From the NCBI GenBank assembly GCA_017861415.1, contig JAGFXS010000005.1, forward strand, positions 1 through 22,123: DNA of 22,123 nucleotides. Direction: 5' to 3'. The translations under genes and the position numbers were made by a program. Positions 7,836 through 15,918 of this stretch are shown piece after piece. Position 1 is the first letter of the stretch. Each line of letters begins with the position of its first letter. Source of the stretch: Bacillota bacterium (GTDB lineage: Bacteria; Bacillota; Clostridia; Oscillospirales; Oscillospiraceae). The notes beneath the pieces are model-generated. The model was not told the DNA's origin and made no database searches. It saw only the letters and a program-made list of their open reading frames with translations.

Positions 7836-7865
7836 TTTACAAACTGTATTGCTTTCTTTTATGAT
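7836..7865 (+). promoter_or_regulatory. Sigma-A promoter for the XRE regulator gene
   Basis: TTTACA (7836-7841), 18-base spacer, TATGAT (7860-7865). Both hexamers match consensus at five of six positions. Transcription would begin near 7872, leaving a leader of about 180 bases before the ATG at 8054. Confidence 0.6.
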
Positions 7866-7871
7866 AATACA

Positions 7872-8053
7872 TACAGTTATAGCGATCCGCTTCCTAGCCT
7901 ACCAGAGCACCTGACAAGGGCGGTGGCCTTCGGTGGCACCTAAAGTAACTTCCTATTTCAGAATCGGTATCGGATATAGCATCATTGCAAGGCCTGACCG
8001 TTGAGGACTACGGTGGGGACTTTTTCAACATCGGACGAGGGAGTGTGTGAACC
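7872..8053 (+). promoter_or_regulatory. Possible structured leader that can mask the ribosome binding site
   Basis: Two distant complementary pairs enclose the leader. CUUCCU (7890-7895) pairs with AGGGAG (8038-8043), which is also the Shine-Dalgarno sequence. CCUACC (7898-7903) pairs with GGUGGG (8012-8017). Inside, GGCCUU (7925-7930) can pair with AAGGCC (7989-7994) or fold into a local GGUG/CACC hairpin (7922-7940), so alternative folds exist. No known riboswitch or small-RNA family was recognised, and no terminator is visible before the gene. Confidence 0.3.
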
Positions 8054-8788
8054 ATGAGCACCAACTTTTCCCGATCTCTTTCTCTACTGCGGCAGGAGAA
8101 GGGGGTCAGTCAGCGCGTCGCCGCGCAGGCCCTGAAGGTCTCTCAGGCATTGCTGTCCCACTATGAAAACGGGATTCGGGAGCCAGGTCTGTCCTTTGTT
8201 CTGCGCGCCTGTGATTATTATAATGTATCTGCAGACTTTCTACTGGGGCGAACTCTGTCCCGGGATGGTACGGTGATTTTGGACGCGGAATCTCTTCTGG
8301 ACGCCAACAAGAGCCCCGGCTCCCCCGTGCGCAGCGATACTCAAGCCATGCTCTCCCGGAAACTGGTGGTGAATTCTGTGGATCTGGCCTTTTCTCTTCT
8401 GGCTCAGACAGGTAATGAATATGCCATCCGGTCTGCTACCAACTATTTAAGCACCGCCGTCTATACCATCTTCCGGCATCTCCATCAGGTCAGCGGCCGC
8501 CAGAGCGCGGATCTTTTCTCCGTCTCTCCCCAGCGCTTTGCCCTCTCTGCGGCCAAAATCGATATGTTTACCTCGGAAATGGAGTATGTGGAATCTCTCA
8601 CCGCCCACGCAAAAGACAAGGGCAGCTTTCCGGATCTGAGCCATGAGGCTCTCCAGCGGCAGCAGTCTGCCCTGTATCAATCCCTCCTTCACATCATCCA
8701 TGTGACGGGAATCCGGATCAACCGCCAGTTCGAGCGGAAGGAAGATGCGCCCTCTTTTCATGAGACCTATCCTAAGGAAAACCCATAG
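8054..8788 (+). CDS. XRE-family helix-turn-helix regulator with unknown C-terminal domain
   Basis: The 244-residue protein starts with a Cro/C1-type DNA-binding domain at about 7-61. The helix-turn-helix lies around GVSQRVAAQALKVSQALLSHYENG, and the domain ends in the usual YYNVSADFLLGRT. Residues 65-244 are mostly helical in appearance, match no family I recognise, and show no membrane segment or enzyme motif. GAGGGAG about 10 bases before the ATG is the ribosome binding site. The gene is single, with its own promoter, a long leader and a terminator. Its target is unknown; autoregulation or control of the divergent M23 peptidase gene would be natural but is not shown by the sequence. Confidence 0.88.
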   Translation: MSTNFSRSLSLLRQEKGVSQRVAAQALKVSQALLSHYENGIREPGLSFVLRACDYYNVSADFLLGRTLSRDGTVILDAESLLDANKSPGSPVRSDTQAMLSRKLVVNSVDLAFSLLAQTGNEYAIRSATNYLSTAVYTIFRHLHQVSGRQSADLFSVSPQRFALSAAKIDMFTSEMEYVESLTAHAKDKGSFPDLSHEALQRQQSALYQSLLHIIHVTGIRINRQFERKEDAPSFHETYPKENP

Positions 8789-8799
8789 TTTTTCTCAAG

Positions 8800-8832
8800 C
8801 CATCCACTTTTTTCGCGGTGGATGGTTTTTTC
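8800..8832 (+). terminator. Terminator of the XRE regulator gene
   Basis: An 8-bp stem, CCATCCAC (8800-8807) with GTGGATGG (8818-8825), is followed by six T. It lies 11 bases after the stop codon. Confidence 0.85.
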
Positions 8833-8833
8833 T

Positions 8834-8863
8834 TTGGACAAGCCGTCCATGACATGATAGAAT
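8834..8863 (+). promoter_or_regulatory. Likely sigma-A promoter of lepA
   Basis: TTGGAC (8834-8839), 18-base spacer, TAGAAT (8858-8863), each five or four of six matches. It follows directly on the preceding terminator. The start near 8870 gives a leader of about 70 bases. Confidence 0.55.
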
Positions 8864-8938
8864 ATGAGACTACTAACGATTATCTTGCCGTCTTGTGCAA
8901 AGGTTCGAACGATCCTACATCTTCAGGGGGATACCTGT

Positions 8939-10744
8939 ATGTTTGACCAGTCAAAAATTCGGAATTTTTCCATTATTGCTCATATTGACCACGGCAAATC
9001 TACCCTGGCCGACCGGCTGCTGGAAGTTTGCAACGCCGTCGCCGCCCGGGACATGGAGAGCCAGCTTCTGGACAACATGGATTTGGAGCGGGAGCGTGGC
9101 ATCACCATAAAAGCCAGAGCCGTTAAGGTCCGCTATGCCGCCCAGGACGGAGAGACCTATACCTTGAATCTCATCGACACCCCGGGCCACGTGGACTTCA
9201 ACTATGAGGTCTCTCGCAGCCTTGCCGCTTGTGAGGGCGCCGTTCTGGTGGTGGACGCCTCTCAGGGTGTGGAGGCCCAGACCCTGGCCAACACCTACCT
9301 CGCCTTAGAGCATAATCTGGAGATTCGTCCGGTGATCAACAAGATCGACCTACCCGCCGCTGATCCTAAGCGAGTAAAGGACGAGGTGGAGAACATCATC
9401 GGCCTGGAGGCCCAGGACGCGCCGGAGATCTCTGCCAAGCAGGGCATCAACATTCCCGCCGTGCTGGAGGACGTGGTAAAGCACATCCCCGCCCCCAAGG
9501 GAGATGCGAACGCCCCCTTTAAGGCCCTGATTTTTGACAGCCAGTATGACGCCTATCAGGGGGTCATTGTCTACTTCCGGGTAATGGAGGGCACCCTCCA
9601 AGTGGGACAGGAGATCCGGATGATGGCCTCGGGCGCCACCCACAAGGTACTAGAGCTTGGGTATTTCCTCCCCATTGGTATGGAGCCCGCCAAAAGCCTC
9701 TCTGCCGGCGAAGTGGGCTATCTCGCCGCTTCCATCAAAAATGTAGCGGACACCCGGGTGGGCGACACCATTACCACTGTGGCAAACCCCGCGATCGAGC
9801 CGCTCCCCGGTTACCGCCCCGCCCGACCCATGGTCTACTGCGGCATCTACACCGAGGACGGCTCCAAATATCCCGACCTGCGGGATGCGCTGGAAAAGCT
9901 ACAGCTTAACGACGCCGCACTCTCCTTTGAGCCGGAATCCTCCATCGCTCTGGGCTTCGGCTTCCGTTGCGGCTTTCTGGGCATGCTCCACATGGAGATC
10001 ATCCAGGAGCGGCTGGAGAGAGAGTTTGACCTGGATCTTATCACCACCCTGCCCTCGGTTATCTACCATGTGGTAAAGACTGACGGCACTGAGCTTCAAG
10101 TGGACAACCCACACAATTATCCAGACCCCGTCCAAATCAACGAATCCTTGGAGCCCTATGTCAAGGTCACCATCATCGCACCCCCAGACTATGTGGGCAA
10201 CATCATGCCCATGTGCCAGGAGCGTCGGGGTGAATTTAAGGACATGCAGTATCTGGACGCCAATCTGGTTGAAATCCACTACGCCATGCCCCTTAACGAG
10301 ATTATCTACGACTTCTTTGATGCTCTGAAAGCCAACACCAAAGGCTACGCCTCGTTAGACTATGAATTTCTCGAGTATCGCCCTAGCGATTTGGTGAAGG
10401 TAGATCTGCTACTCAACGGGGACAAGGTGGACGCACTCTCCTTCATCGCCCACCGGGACAAAGCCTATGCCCGTGCCCGACGGATCTGCGAGAAACTAAA
10501 GGATAATATCCCCCGCCAGCTCTTTGAAGTGCCTGTCCAGGCAGCCATCGGCGGCAAGGTCATCGCCCGGGAAACCGTACGGGCCATGCGGAAGGACGTT
10601 CTGGCCAAGTGCTATGGCGGCGACATCACCCGAAAGAAAAAGCTTCTGGAAAAGCAAAAAGAAGGCAAAAAGAAGATGCGCACCTTAGGCACCGTTCAAC
10701 TCCCCACAGAGGCCTTCATGGCCGTCCTCAAACTAGACGAGTAA
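8939..10744 (+). CDS. lepA: Translation elongation factor 4 (LepA), ribosome-associated GTPase
   Basis: LepA is a GTPase that binds ribosomes; it has been linked to back-translocation and to 30S assembly. From the ATG at 8939 the product is 601 residues, the usual length. It shows G1 AHIDHGKST (13-21), the switch I block [10 protein letters not shown]3 DTPGHVDF and G4 NKIDLP, followed by EF-G-like domains. The LepA-specific C-terminal domain carries [20 protein letters not shown]. The frame is open 25 codons further up, to 8864, but the extra residues do not resemble LepA. AGGGGG lies 8 bases before the ATG at 8939, so this start is chosen. Confidence 0.97.
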   Translation: MFDQSKIRNFSIIAHIDHGKSTLADRLLEVCNAVAARDMESQLLDNMDLERERGITIKARAVKVRYAAQDGETYTLNLIDTPGHVDFNYEVSRSLAACEGAVLVVDASQGVEAQTLANTYLALEHNLEIRPVINKIDLPAADPKRVKDEVENIIGLEAQDAPEISAKQGINIPAVLEDVVKHIPAPKGDANAPFKALIFDSQYDAYQGVIVYFRVMEGTLQVGQEIRMMASGATHKVLELGYFLPIGMEPAKSLSAGEVGYLAASIKNVADTRVGDTITTVANPAIEPLPGYRPARPMVYCGIYTEDGSKYPDLRDALEKLQLNDAALSFEPESSIALGFGFRCGFLGMLHMEIIQERLEREFDLDLITTLPSVIYHVVKTDGTELQVDNPHNYPDPVQINESLEPYVKVTIIAPPDYVGNIMPMCQERRGEFKDMQYLDANLVEIHYAMPLNEIIYDFFDALKANTKGYASLDYEFLEYRPSDLVKVDLLLNGDKVDALSFIAHRDKAYARARRICEKLKDNIPRQLFEVPVQAAIGGKVIARETVRAMRKDVLAKCYGGDITRKKKLLEKQKEGKKKMRTLGTVQLPTEAFMAVLKLDE

Positions 10745-10778
10745 TCATCCGCTCCGCTGAATCGGACATCAAAAAATA

Positions 10779-10822
10779 AACAGCCTGTCGTCTGTCTATG
10801 CAGACGGCAGGCTGTTCTCTTT
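10779..10822 (+). terminator. Terminator of lepA
   Basis: A 16-bp stem with one G-U pair (10779-10794 with 10801-10816) around a six-base loop, followed by CTCTTT. It begins 34 bases after the stop codon. Confidence 0.75.
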
Positions 10823-10837
10823 GCGCCTAATAAACGA

Positions 10838-10871
10838 GAAAACGGGACCGGTGGCCGCCGGTCCCGTTTTC
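10838..10871. terminator. Second hairpin between lepA and tadA, probably two-way terminator
   Basis: A perfect 14-bp stem (10838-10851 with 10858-10871) encloses a six-base loop. The A/T ends give short U runs in either direction. It probably ends tadA transcripts from the right and backs up the lepA terminator from the left. It lies 96 bases beyond the tadA stop codon. Confidence 0.65.
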
Positions 10872-10966
10872 CCTGAAGGTTAAAAATGAAAAGAAGCTTT
10901 GATCTCTTGCAACTGTATCTTAGCAAAAAGATATTACAAAAAAAGACCGCAACTGTTACGAAAACA

Positions 10967-11434
10967 TTAAATCTCTGATTTTTCAGATTTTTTTCTCACT
11001 TTTTCAAAGAAATTGGAAAGGATATCCGCACATTCCCCCCGCAGTATCCCGCCGCGGATCAAAGGCTTATGGTGAAAATTCTCCTCGAAGAGATTCAGCA
11101 CAGAGCCACAGGCCCCCACTCCAGAGTCCTTTGCCCCGAAGTAGACCTCGGGAATCCGGGCGTTGATGATGCCACCCGCACACATTGGGCAGGGTTCTAA
11201 GGTCACATAGATCCGGCACTCCCCTAGTCGCCAGCCCCCTAGGGCCTGGCAGGCCTGGGCAATGGCATCCAGCTCCGCATGGGCCAGAGCGCTTTGCTCC
11301 TCCTCCCGGCGGTTGCGCCCCCGGGCGATGATCTCCCCGTTCCGGACGATGACACAGCCCACGGGAACCTCTCCGGCCTCATAGGCCTCCTGGGCCATAA
11401 CCAGAGCTTCTCTCATATATGCCTCGTGATCCAT
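10967..11434 (-). CDS. tadA: tRNA-specific adenosine deaminase
   Basis: TadA converts A34 of tRNA-Arg(ACG) to inosine, which is needed to read CGU, CGC and CGA codons. The zinc-deaminase core is intact: HAE (52-54, with catalytic Glu54) and PCPMC (81-85). The length from the chosen start is 155 residues, normal for the family. A GTG at 11443 is in frame, but it sits inside the strong site GGGAGGTG. That site is six bases from the ATG at 11434, so the ATG is used. The gene follows the flippase gene by 30 bases and has its own likely promoter inside the end of that gene. Confidence 0.95.
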   Translation of the reverse strand: MDHEAYMREALVMAQEAYEAGEVPVGCVIVRNGEIIARGRNRREEEQSALAHAELDAIAQACQALGGWRLGECRIYVTLEPCPMCAGGIINARIPEVYFGAKDSGVGACGSVLNLFEENFHHKPLIRGGILRGECADILSNFFEKVRKKSEKSEI

Positions 11435-11461
11435 CGGAGACACCTCCCTTCCAGTCTCTTT

Positions 11462-11490
11462 AGTTTACCGTGTTTTCTCTCCCTTGACAA
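11462..11490 (-). promoter_or_regulatory. Sigma-A-like promoter of tadA inside the end of the flippase gene
   Basis: Minus-strand TTGTCA (11490-11485), 17-base spacer, TAAACT (11467-11462), matching consensus at five and four of six positions. The -35 lies within the last codons of the flippase gene, and the -10 overlaps its stop codon. The start near 11455 leaves about 20 bases before the tadA ATG. Confidence 0.5.
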
Positions 11491-13027
11491 GTCCCCCGTC
11501 CCGGAGTAACCCCCGGAAGGAAATTCCCTGGGCCTGAAGGGCCGCTAGGTACAGCACCAGCCCGAAAACCAGGCAATATAGCTCAATGGTCACTACCCCC
11601 GCGCCCCCCCGTATCAGGATAGAATGGAGGAGTCGCGTGCAGGTGGCCGACAGGGCGGCCCCCAACAAGGGTGCGATAAACCAATCGTAAACGGGCAAGG
11701 TGAGCCCAGTTTCCTCGGCAAGCTTCCGCCAGCAGAGCCATGCCCCCAGGGCCGAGCTGATCACATATCCCCAGGCAAAGCCTCGCAGCCCCCATTCTGG
11801 CCTCCCTACCGTAGCCCAAGTGATGGCCAGCTGGACTACATCGGAAAAGATAACGATTTTAGCCGCTTTGGCCTGGAGATTCAGACCCGAAAGGGCATTG
11901 CCCATCAGGGTTTGCCAGCAGGAGAGCAGCACTCCCAGGGCCAGTAGATCCAGATGGTTACCCACCCGGGGATCTTTATAGAGAATGGCCCCCAGTCCCG
12001 GCCCCACCACTGCCAGAAGTGCCAGGGCAGGAATGAGGAGCAGATTGGCCGCCGCCACGGATTTCCGTACCCGGAGCCGTACCAGATCCATCCTGCCCAG
12101 GGCAGCTGCCTCCGCCAGCTTGGGCGCTAAGATGAGATTCAGCGCGCCCAGAAAGGCCGTGGGCAAATACAGCATGGGGAAGGTCATACCGAACATGACG
12201 CCGAAGGACTGCATGGCCTCTGCTCGCTCCATCCCCCCTTGCACCAAGAGGCGGGGCACCAGAATGGAATTGGCCGAGCCGATAAGATTCCCCAGCAAGG
12301 CGGTAAATCCAATAGGTACGGCGATGGTCATGATGTTCCTGCTGAGTTTCACCTGAGTCCGGTGCTTGCCTCGGAGTGCCCCTGGCGGGCCAAGATGCCG
12401 TCGGAACAGCACCGTCTGGGTCACGGCGGAAAAAATTTCGCAAAGAATCATTCCCGTGACGATGATGCCAACAATTCGCTCGGGATACTGGGGCAGTAGT
12501 AGACTTAAAAGGCCCAAAATCAGGATGGTGCGGAGCACCTGCTCAATGAGCTCAGTCAATGCGGCGGGGCGCACGCAACCGGTACCATAGAAATAATATT
12601 TCTGGACATTTTCTACTCCGGTGAGTATGAGACAAGGAACCAGCAGCAGCAAACCCAGTTGGGTTCGGGCATCTCCGATGATGGCAACAGAGACTCCGTC
12701 GGAGAAGCACAGTATCAGGGCACAGGGCAGGGCGGCCAGGGCGAAAAACAGCCGCAGAGCTTGGTTTCGCACCTCCCAAACCCCTCGCATATCCCCCATG
12801 GCTTGGTAGCGAGCGGAGAGATTGGACACTGCAGACGTCAATCCCACAGAGCTCAGGGATAGCATCACGGCGTATACGGGCATAATAAGCTGATAGAGGC
12901 CCATAATCTCCGCCCCCACCAGCTGGGAAAGGAATATGCGGTAGACAAAGGCAATAATCTGAGAGGTAATCCCCGTGGCAGTGAGCAGCACTACCCCGCG
13001 AAGAGTGGAGGACCGTATGTTTTTCAA
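11465..13027 (-). CDS. SpoVB-like MOP-superfamily polysaccharide/lipid flippase
   Basis: A 520-residue integral membrane protein of the polysaccharide-synthesis (MOP/MurJ-like) superfamily. Its length and N-terminal block (RGVVLLTATGITSQIIAFVYRIFLSQLVGAE split by the first helices, then MGLYQLIMPVY) are typical of stage V sporulation protein B, which is needed for spore cortex. I count about 12 to 14 hydrophobic segments. The start is a TTG at 13027 with AAAGGAGG seven bases upstream. The ATG-like extension up to 13147 has no ribosome binding site and does not look membrane-related. A sigma-E-like promoter sits directly upstream. A vegetative lipid-II or teichoic flippase role is the main alternative. 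Confidence 0.85.
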   Translation of the reverse strand: MKNIRSSTLRGVVLLTATGITSQIIAFVYRIFLSQLVGAEIMGLYQLIMPVYAVMLSLSSVGLTSAVSNLSARYQAMGDMRGVWEVRNQALRLFFALAALPCALILCFSDGVSVAIIGDARTQLGLLLLVPCLILTGVENVQKYYFYGTGCVRPAALTELIEQVLRTILILGLLSLLLPQYPERIVGIIVTGMILCEIFSAVTQTVLFRRHLGPPGALRGKHRTQVKLSRNIMTIAVPIGFTALLGNLIGSANSILVPRLLVQGGMERAEAMQSFGVMFGMTFPMLYLPTAFLGALNLILAPKLAEAAALGRMDLVRLRVRKSVAAANLLLIPALALLAVVGPGLGAILYKDPRVGNHLDLLALGVLLSCWQTLMGNALSGLNLQAKAAKIVIFSDVVQLAITWATVGRPEWGLRGFAWGYVISSALGAWLCWRKLAEETGLTLPVYDWFIAPLLGAALSATCTRLLHSILIRGGAGVVTIELYCLVFGLVLYLAALQAQGISFRGLLRDGGLVKGEKTR

Positions 13028-13048
13028 GCTGCCGCCTCCTTTCCTTCC

Positions 13049-13077
13049 ACTATATGGACACAAAAGGGGAAACATGC
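13049..13077 (-). promoter_or_regulatory. Sigma-E-like promoter of the SpoVB-like gene
   Basis: Minus-strand GCATGTT (13077-13071), 14-base spacer, CATATAGT (13056-13049), matching the sigma-E pattern at six of seven and six of eight positions. The transcript would begin near 13042, at the edge of the ribosome binding site (13042-13035), so the leader is only about 15 bases. Confidence 0.5.
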
Positions 13078-13140
13078 TAGTACCTTTTAGAACCGCGAAT
13101 CGCCCTAAAAACCGCACCCTTCTTCCAATTTCGGATTGAT

Positions 13141-13169
13141 TTGACAAGCTGGATGGAAGAGAGTATCAT
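13141..13169 (+). promoter_or_regulatory. Sigma-A promoter of the DUF554 gene
   Basis: TTGACA (13141-13146, perfect), 17-base spacer, TATCAT (13164-13169, five of six). The start near 13176 leaves about 36 bases before the ATG. Confidence 0.75.
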
Positions 13170-13211
13170 GGTACAGATTCCCCATTAGCCAGCAAAGGAG
13201 TCTGATTTTTC

Positions 13212-13937
13212 ATGATTGCAACCTTTATTAACTGTGGCCTAATTCTTCTGGGAAGTCTTCTGGGCCTTCTTTTCCGAAACCGGATCAGTCCCCGTTTTAC
13301 CGCCATCGTCACCCAAGGATTAGCCCTGTGCGTCCTGGCCATTGGCTTCACCTCTGCTACTGCAACAGGCAACACCCTCTGCGTCATCGTCTGCCTGGTA
13401 GCCGGCTGCCTTCTGGGGGAAGCGCTTCGCATTGAGGAGCGTCTGGATCGCCTGGGCGAGACGCTCCGCACCCGCCTCATCCGAGAGAAAGAAGGTGGAA
13501 ACAGCCGCTTTACCGAGGGCTTTGTCACCGCCTCCGTCCTTTTCTGTGTGGGTGCCATGGCTGTGATGGGTTCCATCGAGGCCGGGGTCAACGGTAATTA
13601 CTCCATTCTTATCTCCAAAAGCGTGATTGACGGCATCACTGCCATTACTTTTGCCGCAGCCATGGGCATCGGCGTTGCCTTCTCTGCTATCCCCATTTTG
13701 CTCTATCAGGGCGGTCTCACCCTGCTGGCAAGCTCTGTGGCCATCTTTCTCACCGACTCTATGATTACCGAGATGAGCGCGGTAGGAGGGGTTATCATTG
13801 TGGGAATCGGCATCAACATGTTGGGCTTTTCCTCCAAAAAATTGAAGGTAGGAAATATGCTTCCTGCAATTTTTCTGCCACTTCTCTACCTGCCCGCAGA
13901 AACCGGTTTGTTGGGTTTATTCTCCCGCCTTTTCTGA
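13212..13937 (+). CDS. DUF554-family membrane protein (YdfK-like)
   Basis: The 241-residue product matches the DUF554 family of unknown function. It opens with the glycine-rich helix FINCGLILLGSLLGLLF and has about six hydrophobic segments. A charged stretch (EALRIEERLDRLGETLRTRL) lies between the second and third, and conserved glycine motifs include VCFCVGAMAVMGSIEAG-like text at about residues 112-126. AAAGGAG 11 bases before the ATG is the ribosome binding site. It probably forms its own transcript; no hairpin separates it from crt, but crt has a promoter. A transport role is possible but nothing in the sequence fixes a substrate. Confidence 0.87.
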   Translation: MIATFINCGLILLGSLLGLLFRNRISPRFTAIVTQGLALCVLAIGFTSATATGNTLCVIVCLVAGCLLGEALRIEERLDRLGETLRTRLIREKEGGNSRFTEGFVTASVLFCVGAMAVMGSIEAGVNGNYSILISKSVIDGITAITFAAAMGIGVAFSAIPILLYQGGLTLLASSVAIFLTDSMITEMSAVGGVIIVGIGINMLGFSSKKLKVGNMLPAIFLPLLYLPAETGLLGLFSRLF

Positions 13938-13991
13938 CTAATTTGCCCATAACAATTCCATTATTTTGTATAAAACATCAAAGTTTTTGTC

Positions 13992-14020
13992 TTGTCTCAT
14001 GAAGCATTTTGCAGTATACT
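13992..14020 (+). promoter_or_regulatory. Sigma-A promoter of crt-hbd
   Basis: TTGTCT (13992-13997), 17-base spacer, TATACT (14015-14020). The leader holds a small hairpin, GCGGAA (14040-14045) with TTCCGC (14052-14057), before AGGAGG and the ATG at 14088. Confidence 0.6.
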
Positions 14021-14087
14021 AATCCTTGATGATTCATGGGCGGAACTTTGCTTCCGCTCTAAAGACTTGAAATAGGAGGAACTTCCC

Positions 14088-14864
14088 ATGTCATTTGTCG
14101 AAGTTACCAAGGAATCGCATGTGGGCATGCTTACCCTGAACCGCCCTGAAGTGCTGAATTCCCTATCCAGCGAAGTCCTGTCCGATTTCCGGCAGGGTTT
14201 GCGGGAGCTGAATGACGACCAAGATGTCTATGTCATTGTTGTCACCGGTCGCGGCCGCGCATTTGCCGCCGGGGCCGACATCAGTAAAATGACCACCATG
14301 AATGTTAACGGCGGAAAGGCCTTTTCCGAGCTGGGTAGCCGCATTTGCCTAAAGCTTGAAAATCTGGCCAAGCCCAGTATTGCCGCCGTGAACGGCTATG
14401 CCTTAGGCGGCGGCTGCGAAATCGCGCTGGCCTGTGATATCCGCATTGCTGCGGACGATGCCATGTTTGGCCTGCCCGAGGTAAGCCTGGGCATCATGCC
14501 TGGCTTTGGCGGCACCCAGCGCACCCCTCGCATGGTTGGCGTGGGCCAGGCTATGGAGATGATCCTGACCGCCAAACCCATCGACGCGCAAAAGGCTTTG
14601 GATATCGGCCTGGTGAACCGTGTGGTGCCCAAGGATCAGCTGATGGAAGAAGTCATAAAGCTGGCCAAACAAATTGCCGGACAGCCTCAGATCGCTGTAC
14701 GCGCCGCCAAGCAGTCTGTGCGCCGCGGTCTTCAGGCAGACATCGCCACCGCGATCACCTATGAGTCCCTGGCCTTCTCCACCTGCTTTGACACAGAGGA
14801 TCAAAAGGACGCCATGATTGCTTTCTTAGAAAAGCGAAAGCTAGATGGTTTTAAAAACCGCTGA
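14088..14864 (+). CDS. crt: 3-hydroxybutyryl-CoA dehydratase (crotonase)
   Basis: It dehydrates (S)-3-hydroxybutyryl-CoA to crotonyl-CoA in the butyryl-CoA pathway. The 258-residue protein is a complete crotonase. The oxyanion-hole regions FAAGADI (about 59-65) and YALGGGC (104-110) are present, as are the two catalytic glutamates E111 (GGGCEIALACD) and E131 (LPEVSLGIMPGFGGTQR). AGGAGG precedes the ATG. hbd follows 73 bases later with no terminator, so the two enzymes of consecutive steps share a transcript. Another short-chain enoyl-CoA hydratase is possible, but pairing with hbd favours Crt. Confidence 0.92.
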   Translation: MSFVEVTKESHVGMLTLNRPEVLNSLSSEVLSDFRQGLRELNDDQDVYVIVVTGRGRAFAAGADISKMTTMNVNGGKAFSELGSRICLKLENLAKPSIAAVNGYALGGGCEIALACDIRIAADDAMFGLPEVSLGIMPGFGGTQRTPRMVGVGQAMEMILTAKPIDAQKALDIGLVNRVVPKDQLMEEVIKLAKQIAGQPQIAVRAAKQSVRRGLQADIATAITYESLAFSTCFDTEDQKDAMIAFLEKRKLDGFKNR

Positions 14865-14937
14865 TTGCCCACGACATAAATGACTACGAGTATACACAAC
14901 AGGATCTTTATCTGTTATTGAATTAGGAGGATTTTAT

Positions 14938-15786
14938 ATGCAAATCAACAAAATTATGATTCTTGGCGGCGGCATCATGGGCCTAGGTATCGCTCAGGTA
15001 CTGGCTGGTGCAGGCAAGGCCGTCGTCGTCCGTGACTTGAACGACGAACTCATCCAGGGTGCAAAGGGACGCTTAGAGTCCAACCAGGCCAAGCTGGTAG
15101 CCAAAAACAAGAAGACCCAGGCCGAGATGGATGCCATGCTGGCCAACGTCACCTACACCACCACCTTGGCCGACGCCGCCGACTGCGATCTGGTCATTGA
15201 GGCCGCTGTGGAAAACCTGGAAATCAAGAAAAAGATCTTTGGTGAGCTGGACGGCATCTGCAAGCCCGAGACCATCTTCGCCTCTAACACTTCTTCCTAC
15301 TCCATCACCGCCATCGCCTCCTCCACCAAGCGCTCCGAGCGTTTCATCGGTCTGCATTTCTTTAACCCCGCCACTGTGATGAAGCTGGTGGAAGTTGTCC
15401 GCGGCCTGAATACTGCCGATGAGCCCTTTAAGTCTGCATACGACCTGATGAAGGAAGTGGGCAAGACTCCCATCGAGGCCGGTGAAGGCCCTGGCTTCGT
15501 GGTGAACCGCATTCTGGTTCCCATGGTTAACGAAGGCATCTTTGTCCTGCAGGAAGGTCTGGCCTCTGCAGAGGACATCGACATCGGTCTGCAGCTGGGT
15601 GCCGGCCACCCCATGGGCCCCCTTCATCTGGCTGACCTTATCGGCCTGGATACCTGCCTGGCCATCATGGAAACCTTCTATGCCGAGACCGGCGACACCA
15701 AGTATCGTCCCGCCCCCCTGCTGCGGAAAATGGTTCGCTCCGGCAAGCTGGGCCAGAAGAGCGGCGAAGGCTTCTTCAAATACTAA
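14938..15786 (+). CDS. hbd: 3-hydroxybutyryl-CoA dehydrogenase
   Basis: It reduces acetoacetyl-CoA to 3-hydroxybutyryl-CoA with NAD(P)H, the step before crotonase. The 282-residue length is typical. A Rossmann fold opens with ILGGGIMGLGIAQ (8-20), and D33 follows at the end of the second strand, as in NAD-binding enzymes. Catalytic residues are visible: S119 or S120 (NTSS), H140 (GLHFFNP), E152 (VEVVRG) and N190 (FVVNRIL). The C-terminal helical domain has GHPMGPLHLADLIGLD. AGGAGG lies seven bases before the ATG. The thiolase, butyryl-CoA dehydrogenase and ETF genes that often accompany crt and hbd are not next to it. Confidence 0.95.
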   Translation: MQINKIMILGGGIMGLGIAQVLAGAGKAVVVRDLNDELIQGAKGRLESNQAKLVAKNKKTQAEMDAMLANVTYTTTLADAADCDLVIEAAVENLEIKKKIFGELDGICKPETIFASNTSSYSITAIASSTKRSERFIGLHFFNPATVMKLVEVVRGLNTADEPFKSAYDLMKEVGKTPIEAGEGPGFVVNRILVPMVNEGIFVLQEGLASAEDIDIGLQLGAGHPMGPLHLADLIGLDTCLAIMETFYAETGDTKYRPAPLLRKMVRSGKLGQKSGEGFFKY

Positions 15787-15806
15787 GCATTGTCCTCTAT
15801 ATGTGT

Positions 15807-15847
15807 AAAAGAGAGGCCATCCGATCATCGGGTGGCCTCTCTTTTTT
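15807..15847 (+). terminator. Terminator of crt-hbd
   Basis: An 18-bp stem with one G-U pair (15807-15824 with 15828-15845) and a three-base loop, ending in a run of six T. It begins 21 bases after hbd. Confidence 0.9.
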
Positions 15848-15871
15848 ATTGCCAGTTGTCTCGACTATGCA

Positions 15872-15904
15872 AAAAGACGTCCATAGAATCCATGGACGTC
15901 TTTT
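15872..15904 (-). terminator. Terminator of the acetate transporter gene
   Basis: A perfect 13-bp stem (15872-15884 with 15892-15904) around a seven-base loop. Read leftward it ends in TTTTTGC, 15 bases after the transporter stop codon. Confidence 0.85.
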
Positions 15905-15918
15905 GAGAAGCGATAGAA

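Larger units (their letters stand above)
7625..8053. other. 429-base intergenic region with divergent control signals
   Basis: No convincing gene lies here. Positions 7625-7860 are AT-rich and carry several TAAC/GTTA repeats, such as 7674-7687, where taac and gtta arms face each other over six bases. A 67-codon rightward frame at 7661-7864 lacks a ribosome binding site and resembles nothing recognised. No clear promoter for the leftward peptidase gene was found. From 7872 on, composition shifts toward GC, and this part would form the leader of the XRE regulator gene. Confidence 0.7.

Noticed and set aside
7661-7864. 67-codon rightward frame in the AT-rich intergenic region
   Set aside because: No ribosome binding site, biased composition, and it runs through the predicted promoter of the XRE gene.
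7872-8053. 6S RNA, SRP RNA or RNase P RNA in the leader region
   Set aside because: The hallmark sequences of SRP and RNase P RNA are absent, a 6S-like closing stem is not continuous, and no terminator follows; kept only as a possible leader.
8864-8938. 25-residue extension of LepA
   Set aside because: It abuts the predicted promoter, has no ribosome binding site and does not match LepA; the ATG at 8939 has AGGGGG in place.
13028-13147. 40-residue extension of the flippase
   Set aside because: It includes the sigma-E-like promoter and the ribosome binding site for the TTG start.
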